Below are positions 1-12,400 of a DNA stretch of 64,000 nucleotides, piece after piece. The notes under the pieces were generated by a model. The model saw only the letters and a list, made by a program, of their open reading frames with translations, made no database searches and was not told where the DNA came from. The position numbers were made by a program, and so were the translations under genes. Source of the DNA: Dolomedes plantarius. Its lineage: Eukaryota > Arthropoda > Arachnida > Araneae > Dolomedidae. The stretch's first letter is position 1, and each line of letters opens with the position of its first letter. The DNA lies in assembly GCA_907164885.2 (NCBI GenBank), contig OU015500.1:47083146-47147145 (forward strand), in the 5' to 3' direction.

Positions 1-912
1 TTTAAAAAATACAGAGAACAGGAAACAAATTACAATAAAAATGTATCATTTTACCATACATGATAGGATAAGTATATTCAAAGTACTTCATAAAGAATCT
101 GAATAAAAGTACCTATATTGTAACAAAGTATTGATATAACTTGAATGGAGACAGTAAAAAATGTGTACACTGTATTTGAATACTATTTTATAAAAAAAGG
201 GGGGGGGGGTTGCAACAGACAGGAACATATTATAAACAACGTAAATGACTATGAATGTTGGTTTGAATTCTTAGTTAGAACAGTAAAAAGAAAATGCTGA
301 ATCTACATATTAAAAACTTTTTAGCAATTCTTTCATTTCATTTCAAGGTTACTTCTCTTGCTACAGAACCCTTTACCATCCCTCCTTTACCATCTGTAAA
401 TTAGATTTTGTCAAACTTCATACTTTTAAAAATAAGATTTTAAGCTATACACTTTACTCGTTTTTTATTTGTTTTTTTACTATCAGAATTCATAAAATTT
501 TATTTTTAAATTTTTTTTCATTCTCAGAAACACTTTTTGACAAAACTAGAGATATTTATTTTCAAGTTAAGTAAATCTCTTATCCAAATCATTCTTCAAA
601 AACACAAATTTGTTAAACACAGTTTTATTTAAAAATCTCAATGAAAATTTTAAGGGGAGATAGCAGCATACAATAAGCCTGATATAAATGCATAAATATG
701 CAAGTAAATTTATTTATAAATTTGTACTGTTTATATTTAATTGTCTAGATATCATTCAAATTTGTTCACATAAAGATTTTGCAATAAATAGTATAAGAGA
801 ACCATCTGCAAATTATCTACTACTTCCAGATTAATCATTCACAACAACAAAATTTTTTCTGAAAGTGCTAACTTTTCATTATGTCATATGTGTACTCTTT
901 GATATTACTTAA
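1..912. other. 3' flank of CLASRP, no feature seen
   Basis: AT-rich sequence with one short G run near 200. No coding similarity, structured repeat or RNA gene recognised. It ends at the TTAA that borders the piggyBac remnant. Confidence 0.5.
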
Positions 913-1168
913 CCCTTTAACTGGTTTGTCTATATGCTGTATGGGCAGCGATATTTTCTACTTTCCTTTTTTGGTCTGCCCATATTTTTGATTCCTGTAG
1001 AGAGACTATTGTATTAGTATTTTTCAATAGACAGTGTAGCTTGTCCATACCTTTCAGATGCTATTCATCCAGGTTTTTTGTTTTGAGCAGGAATTTAGAT
1101 TCATGAAATTTTGTTCTACTGTATTGAACGCTTGTGATTTCAAACCAGTGTAGTTTTGTTTAGTTGTG

Positions 1169-2620
1169 ATGGATAACAACAACGAAAAAACTTTCTTGTT
1201 AGATGATGAACTGAATTCTGATACAGATTCAGAACTGTCTTCCAAATATCTGGATTATTCTTAAGATGACTCATGCAGTGAGCTAAGCTCTGATGATGAT
1301 TTGAGTTCTGCCAGAATTTTTACCGAGGTTGATGTAAAAAAATCCAGCTGTTCCATGTCCTCGGTTTAGTTTTACGGGTATTCCTACTTTGCACATGCAA
1401 GCTGATGATACATCTAACATTCTACAATTTTATAAAACATTTATTGTTTCTTCTCTCATGAGTAAAATTGTGGAAGAGACAAATATGTTAAAAAGTGCAT
1501 CCAATCGAGTGTTTCAAGAAAATTGATATAAAAAAAATCCAGCTGTTCCGTGTCCTCAGTTTAGTTTTACAGGTATTCCTACTGTGCACATGCAAGCTGA
1601 TGACACATCTGACATTCTACAATTTTATGACACATTTATTGTTTTTTCTCGCATGAGTAAAATTGTGCAAGAGACAGATAAATATGTTAAACAGTGCATC
1701 CAATCAAGTGTTTCAAGAAAATTCTCAAGGAGTACATGTTGGGAAGAAACAACTCTGGAAGAGATGCATGTGTTTTTTGCTCTAAATATACTTCAAGATA
1801 TTGTAAAGGAACCTGGAATAGATCCGTTTTGGAGCAAAAGAGATTAGACTTATACCCTTTTTTTCGCTAAAATGTTTCATTGTCAATTCCTTCTTTTGCA
1901 ATGCTACTTGCATTTTTCTGATAATGTAGCATTTGATCCAAACAATCATGAATGCCCTAATTTAGTAAAACTTTGGCCGGTTCTGAAACAACTGAATAAG
2001 AAATTTAATGAAACAGTGACACCAGAGCAAGATGTAACAATAAACAAAAGCCTTATGCTATTCAAAGGACGACTGGGATGGAAACAATTTATTCCTCTCA
2101 AAAGAGCTAGATTCAGAATAAAATGTTTTATGTTGTGCGAATCAGTTTCTGGTTATAGGTGGTCCATAATAATCTACACAGATAAAGAAAAAATTTTGAA
2201 ACCTGAGTATTCTAAACTCTGCATTTCATCACAAGTTGTCCTGACATTGATGCAGCCCTTGCTTTATAAAGGATACTGTCTTACAATAGACCATTATTAT
2301 TCTTCACCGGAATTAAGAGACAAACTAGTTCCATGTCGAACAGACACATAAAGTACACTAAACCTCAAAAGAATTCCAAAGGAAATGCAGAAATAAAAAT
2401 TTTAAAAAGGAGAAATTATGGCTTTTCAGAGAGGAAAAGTTACTTAGATGAAGTGGGTGGATAAAAAATGTTTCACTACTTTTCACAATTCATAATATTG
2501 AAATGGAAAAAATTCAAGTCTGCTCTGATATAAAAGAAAACCTAAAAATTGTTTCGGATTATAGTAATACTATGGGTACTTTTCAAATATAGTACTTTTC
2601 AAAAAATGTTACTGTTTTAG
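1169..2620 (+). pseudogene. piggyBac transposase pseudogene (DDE_Tnp_1_7)
   Basis: Order of recognisable parts: an acidic N-terminus from the ATG at 1,169 (LLDDELNSDTDSELSSKYLD, then a stop); a block with W-E-E-T-T-L-E-E-M (1,740-1,847); TLIPFF/AKMFHCQF (1,845-1,890); the core with EQDVTINKSLMLFKGRLGWK (about 2,020-2,085); YCLTIDHYYSSPEL (2,274-2,315); and the trace IVSDYSNTMGTFQ (about 2,550-2,590). Stops and frameshifts separate the blocks. In the core the usual catalytic Asp (I-D-E-x-L) reads I-N-K-S-L, so the first catalytic residue is lost. The second Asp (T-I-D-H) is kept. It is inactive. Confidence 0.85.
1338..1722 (+). repeat. Direct tandem duplication (~190 bp x2) inside the piggyBac remnant
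   Basis: The block starting GATGTAAAAAAATCCAGCTG at about 1,331 recurs from about 1,525 as GATATAAAAAAAATCCAGCTG-like sequence. Both copies run through the CACATGCAAGCTGATGA stretch to GTTTCAAGAAAATT. The second copy is the better preserved reading frame, so the first is extra. Confidence 0.8.
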
Positions 2621-2946
2621 AAAAATTAAATACTGCGGTAAACAAAATATACATTAGCAACATAGATTTGACTCAACAATGACACATCTCCCTCAGTTTT
2701 TCATTTTCAAAATATGTTTGCAATGGTCTTCAACAAAAATTTCATGCTCAGAAAAAGAAAGTATACTACTGCGATAAAAAGGTTTTTTTTTCTTTAGAAA
2801 AAAACTTCCATTAGACTAAAAGAAAAAAAACTAGAACAAAAAATATAAATTTCAGGACACAGTATAATGACTAAAAATATCTAGAATTCTTAATAAAGTC
2901 CTATGCAAAACTGATACAATTATAACAAGGTGAAAAGACTTCTACT
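2621..2946 (-). other. Probable CLASRP 3' UTR
   Basis: AT-rich sequence immediately after the CLASRP stop on the minus strand. No clear poly(A) signal in context was identified. Assignment rests only on position. Confidence 0.4.
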
Positions 2947-3412
2947 TCACCTATAATGTCTAGATGAAGAATATCTTCGAGAGGGGCTTCTTGATGTTGA
3001 TCGTCTACGAGGGGAACTTCTTCTAGCATCTCTACTCCCATATGAACTCCTTACAGGACTTCTACGGTAAGTACGATGAGGGCTTCGCCTAGGACTTCGC
3101 CGCACAGGACTTCTTCTGCTTGATCGATAAGAGGGTGGAGAATGTCGCCTTTCATGAACAGGACTCCTTCTAGATGACCGAGGAGGTGACTTTGTACGGC
3201 TACGTCTTCGACTTGAAAAACTCCCAGAGGGTGGACTATGTTCTTGTCCACTGGAATGACTACTGTCACTTCTGCTAGAAGATGGCTCATTCCTTCTGGA
3301 TGAATGATGACCATCAGATGCCCGTGGATTATAATCTGGATTTCGAGTCCAAGTTGTATCACTATCAGAGTCATATCCATAGCCTCGCATCCTATGCCTC
3401 CTTTCTCTTTCC
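2947..3412 (-). CDS. CLASRP: CLASRP terminal coding exon 18
   Basis: 466 nt ending at a stop codon (2,947-2,949). It starts RERERRHRMRGYGYDSDSDT, then a long SR/RSP tail and the final SSRHYR, comparable to the human ending SPHYRH. The 3' UTR runs to lower coordinates; I could not place its poly(A) site. Confidence 0.93.
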
Positions 3413-6400
3413 CTAATTATACAATCAAACATTAAAAAATTTTCAGTACAATGCATTTATATTATACTAAATCTTAAAAAACATAATCAACAGTCACAGT
3501 TAATGATTTCAATTACTTTGGAAAAGTAAGTTATGTTTATCTATTATTTAACAAAACACAAATTTTACTGAATACTTTAAAGTAAAAGTTTCATCATAGT
3601 TCTTATTTTGTCTAAGATGATATGTTAGCATTATTTAACAGCACTTTAAATTAAAATAGAAGAACTATTTCTGCAAAATTTTATCAAAATAATGGAGATA
3701 ACACTTTTTTAAATCTACTATACAAAGTAAAATTTTGGACAAACTAATGGACCAAAGATTTAAATACAACTCCTAAAGCAGTCCTGAAAAATGTTAAAAG
3801 TGCAAAAGAACACCAAAGAAAAATAGTATACTTGCTTAAAATACTGCAGAAGGAATTAAAAGCATCATCTACTATCCTGAGAGCAATTTTTTTAAAGCAT
3901 CTTATGCAAAATATATTCAAGTAACTTTGACAGCTTGCTATATCATGTAATTTGTACTTAGTACTTAAACTTTATGGTAAAATATCATAATCAGATACTG
4001 AACTACAAAGTTCATTATGCAAATATTAAAATGTAATAAAAAATTATGTACATATGATATCCATATGTTTGAACAAGCATGGTTTAAAAAACTCATCTTT
4101 GAATAACATTAACAATATGTAAACATACCTTTGACGAAGTTTTATTGCCATTTCTCGAAGTTCCTCTGCTCTGTCCTATATAAAATTTCCATTGCTTTAA
4201 AATACTACTATAATCACAGTTACAGGTCTCATGAGTAAGTGATTATTAAAAATACCTCTCATCATTAAAAATAAATTACCACACACAATGAAACATTAAA
4301 AATGCATTTAAATTTCTAAAATATATCAAAATAAAATTTCTAAATTTTCAAATTCTTTTAATATATCTTGCTTTGTAAAAATTTAATACTTGTGAAATAC
4401 ACTGAATTCCTAATTACATATGTCCATATCATTTGTTTTGTAGCTTATCCAAGCATTTTGACAGGTCATCTGAATATTATATACTCAATACATATCCTTT
4501 AGAAAATTTTCAGTTGCAATTATCACTTGAAGGTTTGTTTAGTAATAAAATGGTTGGGTTTGGTTTGGTTTGGAGTGCTACGGTCAACTTTTTGTTATGC
4601 AAGGGCTAATTAGACTGGGACCTACAGTTTAAAGCCGATTCCAAATGGCTACAAACATCCATGCCAACAGTGGGACTCGAACCCACAGGATCTGAGCTGA
4701 AGGCCAACACCCTAGCCATTCGGCCATCACCTGGCTTAGTAATAAAATGAATTGTCCCAAAGCATCAATATATCTCAAAGGTAAATGACAGTTTTATTAT
4801 TTTATTTACTCTGTTTAAAACGGTATGTGTAATTAAAACCTCTGAATAGTAAATTCTGTACCATATACAGGATCATTTTTTAAATATTCATGTTTTGCTT
4901 TATTATCTATGCATGCTTAAACATTATATTATAGCACAAAAATTTGGAAATTGACCATATCTTCCTTCCAATTTTCGAGACATTACCAAGCTATTTAATT
5001 TTACAATTCATTGCATAGATGACAACAGCATTTAATGACATTTCGAGCTGTACAGGAGCATTCTCTTTATTACAAGGTGAAACTTCAATACTTTAAAGGA
5101 TCTGAGGTGCACATTCACTTACGGGAATCCCACATTTGCATAAACATATAACCTACATAAACAAGAGTTTAATGGACTAACAAACAGGGGAAAAAAAGTG
5201 TCCTACATGACAAATTTAACATTTAGAAACATTTAAAGCTAAAATATGAAAGAAGCTCATGCAGATTCTTTCGTGAATTTTAAAAAACATTATCATTCTA
5301 TATTGAGAAATTTTAAATACACAACATACAACTAAGTAAAACTGCAATTGAAGCCAGACCAATTTTACATCAGAGCCAAAGCTACTGAGATCTCGAGAGG
5401 ACTGAAATCAAGTCATGAAGCCCAAGCTCTGGAACCATGAAAACCAGACTATGATTGAGGAGAGAAAAGTTTTAAAACATTTAATCTGCATAGTTGCAAA
5501 TCATCCACTAAGTAAGACTTATGCTTTGTTTCACATTCTAAACAATTTATCATTTGTTCTGTTATTTATCAGAGCTCCAAGCATCTTTTCAACACAGAAT
5601 AAATGGCTAACTTTAAAAGTTTATATTTGCTTCTCAAGCACTTAGCTCACCGGTATGCTCAATAGTGATGTATGCTGAAGAGTCAATAAAAAGAGTAAGA
5701 TTACAAAGGGTAATGTAGGAATGCACATACAGTAAAAGTTAATATATTAAGAAGTTAATTAGGTTATGGTTAGTACTTTACTTGCTGCCAAAAATTTATG
5801 AATTGAAATCCATTGATCAATTTCAATACACAAATGGAATGAGCTTCCTTTTACTATATTTGTGAGCACACCTTGGCAATAACATACAAGCTCCTATATT
5901 ATGTAATTTCAGATTGATAGACTAACAAATCACTGAATTTCAGAAAATATGGACATTTCTATTATTTTTCATTAATGATAGATGTTTCATGACATATGTT
6001 TCACACAACAATGCAAAGTTATATTATGAGTACATAATAAAAAGGATATGGATGTCAGAAAATTATCAAAATTAAACAACATGATGCAAAGTTTTATATT
6101 TCATACCTGCCGCTCTTGCAATTGTTTTTCTGTCTTTTCCATTTGAGCTTTCTTATCAGCTTTATCTATACAGAAAATTCATATACCAGTAAGATATGAC
6201 ATAAAGCAAGATATATTTCAGTTATATAATAATGAGCCATGTAAATTGAACATTATATAGTCCATCAAAGGTTAATTTCAAAAAGAATCATCAAAAGACA
6301 GTCCAAATAGCCAAAAATATTACACAACTTTCCCTCTAACACAGAATTAATTAAATAACATCACCTCATTAGTAAATTCTCACTCTCCCACTAAGATAAA

Positions 6401-9400
6401 TACTGGTAAAAAGAAATAAGCTGCAGCACTATTAATATTCCTACAATTATTTTAATAATTATACTGGAAATGTCATAATAAACTATTATTAAAGAATTAT
6501 GGACTAAAATACAAAACTTCCAAAACTGTTTTTAGAATTTTAAGAAATCATCTGTTATTATTATTTACCTTTATACATATTAAGAAATATTTTCATTTAT
6601 AACATTTTTATAAACATAAAAAGGTAACAGCCAAGTTAGTAGCATTACATTTTAATGAAATAAAATAATTCTTAAACATTTTTAAAATTTAACCCAGTTT
6701 CTATGTATACTAATATTCTATCTATACTCAGTTTCTATGTTTATTCAATTTATAAAATTAAATAAAACACTTTTGTATGCATTACAACACATCATGCATA
6801 AAGTTACATAACTTTGAAAAATTTAAAAAATACCTTCAAACAAACACTGTGTTTTATGCCTACAAAAGAACATAGAAATGTATACTTATGTACATAAATT
6901 AAATTATAAAGCAATGAAGATTCTTCACATAAAATCTTGATCAGTTTTAAAACACGGCTGTTTTTCTCTAGAGTTTTCAGTAACTACATACAAAATTCCC
7001 ATATTACAGTTCTAAAAAATATTCAGCATAAAATTGATAAGACAAAATTGTCATGGATGTAAAAAAATCCACAATTGAAATCATTGCAAAAACTTTATTG
7101 AAAAGAGAGAAGAAATAATCACAATGAAGTACATACATTGCTTCTTGAGTGCTAGCTGCATTTTCCTCTTAAGGCGCTCTTGAGGAGTTAATTTTGTCTG
7201 GAAAATGTGAAATAACACGTAAGTATACAGAAACATAGTTAAAACTTACATTTAAATGCAATAAATAAAATTAACGAAAAAAAGGAGTAAATTCAAAAAT
7301 CAGAAAGTTAAATTATCATAGGCATTTTCTTATTAAGCGTAAGTATATATTCCTAACATTTTAATAGAAAATTTCTTGATGGTATATTTGAACTTCATTA
7401 ATACAGAACTATTAGATGGTCAATTCAGTCCACAAAATCTTAAATTTTTAACAGCTAAATCACTAGAAAAATTTAAAATATATTTTTCTAAAATAAAAAT
7501 AAAAAAAAAGGGAAGTAGGAACTAATGAGTTTCAAAGAGAATGTGGATTATGTAAGTCTCAATAAAAAACAAAAACAATTGATAAAAATACTTGTAATAA
7601 CATGGAAATTAACTATCATTTTTTTAAAATAAGCATAAAAGAGTAGGTCTGAGATGTTTCAACAGAATTTTCATAAAAGAAATTGCCAATTGTAATAGAT
7701 TGATTTCTCGATTTTTTTTTCTTTCATCTTGTAGAAGCTCGAGTTTAAAAGATATCTAGGAAAGTATATCATCTCTTTTCTTTATTGATAACCATCTGAA
7801 TACCCATGCTTTGAAACAGAATACATTACTACTATCAATTATGTAATTTGGTTAAATTTAATTTAAATTAATTTTAGCAGTAAAGTGTTATCATTCCTCA
7901 GAAGAGTTCACCCTATAATTAAATGATAGTGATTCAACATTTAAATGTTTTTGTTTGTTTGTTTTTTTAAAGGGGGGGGGATTTAAGTCTCCATTTTAAC
8001 TCTCTTAAAGGTTGAGTTTTTAAAAGAAAAAAATCTTTCTGAGTGAAGCAATAGAGGAGTCACGGGGCAAAATTTTAGCTTCCTAAGCCTTCTAGTTATA
8101 GAGATACAGTGATCAGCCAGTCAGTGTTTTTGGAGGGATTTCAGTCCCTTTAAACCACCTTAAAGTTTGTTTTTAAAAAGCTTTTTAATGAGCACTTAGG
8201 GTCTAAGAGGAACCACAACATTAAATTTTAGTTTTCTAAGCCTTATGGTTCCAAAGATTCAGTGATCAGTTAGTCAGTATTTTGTTTTGAGGGATTAAGT
8301 CTCTTTTAACCACATTAAATATTGAATCTTTAAAAAGATTTTTTAGTGAGCACCTAGGGCCTAGGAGCAATTCTGTACAAAATTTTAACTTCATAGAAAT
8401 TATGGTTCCAGAGATACACTGATCTGTCAGTTAGAGCTTTATTTTGGGTGTTAGCTCCCTTTAATCCCTTTAAAATTTGAATTTTTAAAAATATTTCTTA
8501 GGAAGCCCCTAGGGCTTGAGAGGAACACCCTTGTATAATTTCAGCTTCCTAGGCCTTACGGTTGCAGAGATACAGTGATCAGTCAGTTAGTGTTTTATTT
8601 TGGGGGTAAAAACCCTTAAAATCTATATTTTTAGAAAAGGTTACTTAGTGTGCACCTAGGGCTTAAGAGGAACCACCATTCAAAATTAAAAGCTTCAACC
8701 ATAACCATTCGGAACCATAAGGCCCAGAAATACAGTGGAGTTTTTTTTATGGAGGGGAGGGGATTTAAGCCCCTTTTAACCCCTTAAAATTTGTATTATA
8801 TAAAAGATTTCTTATTGTGCACCTAGGGCTTAAGAGGAACCACCATTCAATTCAGCTTTCTAGGCCTTATGGTTCCAGAGATACAATGCGTGTTTTAGGG
8901 GGGAGATTAAACCCCTCTTAACCCCTTAAAATTTGAATTTTTAAAAATGATTTCTTAGCTAGCCTCTACGGCCTAAGAGGAACCACCATACAAAATTTGA
9001 GCTTTCTCAGACTTTGGTTCTGGAGATACAAAGATCAGTCAGTAAGTCATTGGTATTAGCCTTTTATACATATAGATAGAATATAAAATTTCACCACTCA
9101 CACTCATACTAGTGAATCAATAATCAACTTGTACAGCACAGAGATAAAAAAGGAAAATAAAAAAAAAAATTTCTAAAAATGTATTTACATTACATTTATG
9201 AAAAAAAAAAAAAAAGGAGGGTGCATACTGCACAATGAAGCAAGTATCAATGAATGGGTTCTTCATAGCATTTCGTACTAAGCAATACGAAATTTGCAAG
9301 ATTTAATTGTGTTTTGAACAAATACCTTAAATCTACAGTATTTAATTATATTTTGTGTGAAAAGAACATTACAACTTTTGGTTTTAACTTGAATTAAAAG

Positions 9401-12400
9401 GTTACATAACACATGACGGATTTACAAGAATAATAATAAGTAAAATATTTTTTTTAATTATCTTTCGAAGAAAGTTAACTGTTTTAAAAACATTTAGAGA
9501 TAGAGCTTTGAAAATTCTTACTCACTCTTAGTTAAGTTCTTAAAAGATAAAATTAAGTTAGAATTTAAGGTGTAAAGCATGTTACACTGACAAAGAGCAT
9601 TTTTTTTTCATTGTGCATTAAATAATAAAAGTTCTTACTGACTTTGGTGGCAGGAGGCGCTTTACCCATTAGTTGCTGTAACCTGTAAAAATAAAGGAGT
9701 ACTTAGCTGAAATAACTTAAATTCTACTTCAATTTTTACAGAATCAATAAAAATTGATTATATTCAAATGCAACCTAACCTCAATAAATGGAGAGAATTA
9801 CTCGTCTAGGATTTTGAATGTTCATAAATTACTAAAAGTGACAGACATGAGTTACAAGAAAATGAACTACATATACAGAAAAATACCTTTGCAGGGCTGC
9901 AAATTATATTCACAACAAAATTAATCACTATACATTAGTAGATGATCTAAGCTACACACTTCCATTTGTTTACTGTCCATACAAGTTAACACATCTAGTA
10001 GGATAAAGCTGTAAATCACTATTCATCTGTGATTTTTTAGAGCTTTCAAAGAGATTTTCTGTACAAAAGTGTGACAAACAAAATTTCAAATATCCAGCAG
10101 ACAACAGAGAATGTTTTCATACCTGAATTATTAATAGATTATGGAATTATTACATAAAATGATTACACACAAATAACAAAACTTTGGAGAAACTGTTAAT
10201 GCATTCTTTATACCATGGTGAACAAAAGAACTGCCCTCTTTTTAATTTGTAGAAAGCGCAAGAGTGCATACATGACTTTTAGTAGTGGGGAAAATCCTGT
10301 GTTACACAGTTATTCTGTGTGCTTTTGTTTTTGAAATGCTTGTATACAACTAGCATTTTGAGATACAGTTCTATTCACTGATTTGACAAATGAAAACTGT
10401 AAACAGATGTTATATTGGTCCCATACAATTAATTTGATAGCTATCAGCACCCTTTACCACTATAACAAACAACTTTTTCATGCATAACTTTTCATTCGAC
10501 CATTTATTGTATCAGCTTATTTTATCCTGAATTTTCAAGTTTAACAACTTGCTAATCTTAGAATATCAAGTCCTTTCTTCTAGTTAGGCAAAAAAATTTT
10601 GCATCCTACACACAAAAATATTTTTCTTAGAAGTGACTTGTTAAGTTAATAAGCTAGCAGCTTCAACCGCTTAAAATCTACTATTGCTTGTTATAAATAT
10701 TTTCTCACTTCCACATTCCACAAAACAGAAACACAAAACATATTATATACAACAACTGTCTTCATCAATAAAAATGTAGTACTAAATAAAGCTATATTTT
10801 AACTTATATTAATTCATCTAATATTGGTAAACTAGCTTGAGATCAAAGAGCTAAAGTAAAAAAAAATAAAAAAAAATAAAAAAAAAAATTATACTAAAAA
10901 CTATCATAATAGGACTAATGTTTGAAGAAAGAACTCTTATTAGAAATTTACTTTTTATTTCCAATGGCGAGGAAATTGATAAAAGTGCTCAGAAGTAAAA
11001 GAAAGCTATATATTAAAAAATGCCCTTATCTTCTGGTATTTATCAGCCTCCGAGGTACCATGTGTCACCCTACTTTAGAGATTATGGAATCTGTCCAAAA
11101 CTATATCTACCCACAAAGACAACATTTAGAACTTTGGCAATATAATAATTCAGAAACATGTCTAAATTGTCATAAATGGTACAATACATAATTTCTCAGA
11201 TAACTTCAAAAAACCCATTTTTAACTTCTTTTCTTTCTAACATAGCAGGCACTTGTCTGCCATTTTTTTTAATTTTTTTTTTTTGCTTAAAGCCTTCTGA
11301 AAAAACCTGTCAAACTACTCTAAAGGTTATTTCCCAATTAACCAAATATCAAAAAAAAAGGTTGAACATACTGATGAATACCAGTCATCTGCAATTAAAC
11401 ACTACTTTTCATAATTTTCAAAAGCATAAGCTCCTGAATGTTTATGTGATTACGAAGTAACAAGCACCCCAAACCGTTATACTAAAATAATTTGAACAAA
11501 AAACATTTATTATTAGAAAAAAGAACACATAGTCAAACAAACATAAAATGGAATATAAAAGAAAATTAAAGTTACCGAGTGGTAGTTGGTATTGTATTAA
11601 CATTAGAACTTTTGTTAGATGATTTATCTTCTTCACTATCATCTGAAACTTCACTGTTAGAACGAGATAAACTATGCCGATAATATGATTTGACTGGGGG
11701 AGGTGGTAACTGAGGTGATGCTGACTTTTCAGCATTAGTTTTAGGTGCAGATGACTTAGACCTTGATCTAGATCTAGATTTTGTCTTGTTACTACGAGAA
11801 CGAGCACATGACCGTGATCGTGATCTAGAATGTGACGCAGAATGTGATCTGTAAAAGTAAAATTGAGTTTTACAAACATAAATTAATAACAGAAAATTAA
11901 AATTTAAAAATGTAATTACAAAATTTGTCCACTGTTAAATCTCTTGAATACCTTCATGAGATGGCCATGAGATAGATAAAATATTAATGGAGATAAATAT
12001 ATATTTTATACATATATTCATTAAGATAGCATACATGCAAAGAATGCATTAAAAAAATTAGCAAATTCCAATCAATGTAATATCCTTTCTCACAGCTTTT
12101 TAGCCCATTATGGCACTTTCTATATATATAAAACATAATCTATACTCAGGGAGGATATCCCTGAGTGGCCTAGAGGTAAATCTGTGGCAATGCTACGGCT
12201 TTTTTTCTGGCCATGATTGCCTTCGCAAGCACCTCCACAGAATTAACTTGGCTCCCGACCCTCTTTGTCTCCTGTGTAACAACCAGGAAGAAATGGACAT
12301 GCTTCACCTTACTTCTTGCCCTGCTCTGCCTTCCGTTTCCTTATGGGAGCGCTATTGGATTGCCAGACATAAGTTGATGGATTAACGGATGTCATTTTTC

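Larger units (their letters stand above)
913..2620 (+). mobile_element. Decayed piggyBac transposon (3' end not found)
   Basis: The left end sits on TTAA (909-912) followed by CCCTTTAACTGG, a piggyBac-type terminus. A matching right end was not found, so the copy is truncated there or too decayed. It contains a broken transposase (separate entry) and a direct internal duplication. It lies in the 3' flank of CLASRP and might be in its 3' UTR. Confidence 0.8.

Noticed and set aside
3051..3380. Second minus-strand open frame overlapping CLASRP exon 18
   Set aside because: Out-of-frame shadow of the repetitive RS-coding exon; likewise 11,442-11,879 and 16,328-16,558, read in the wrong frame for their exons.
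4660..4735. Possible functional tRNA gene (minus strand)
   Set aside because: A and B box-like text is present, but the arms do not close into a cloverleaf and the unit has SINE body, tail and target duplications.
7965..9050. CRISPR array
   Set aside because: Repeats are long, contiguous and degenerate with no spacers; this is a eukaryotic tandem repeat in a Helitron.
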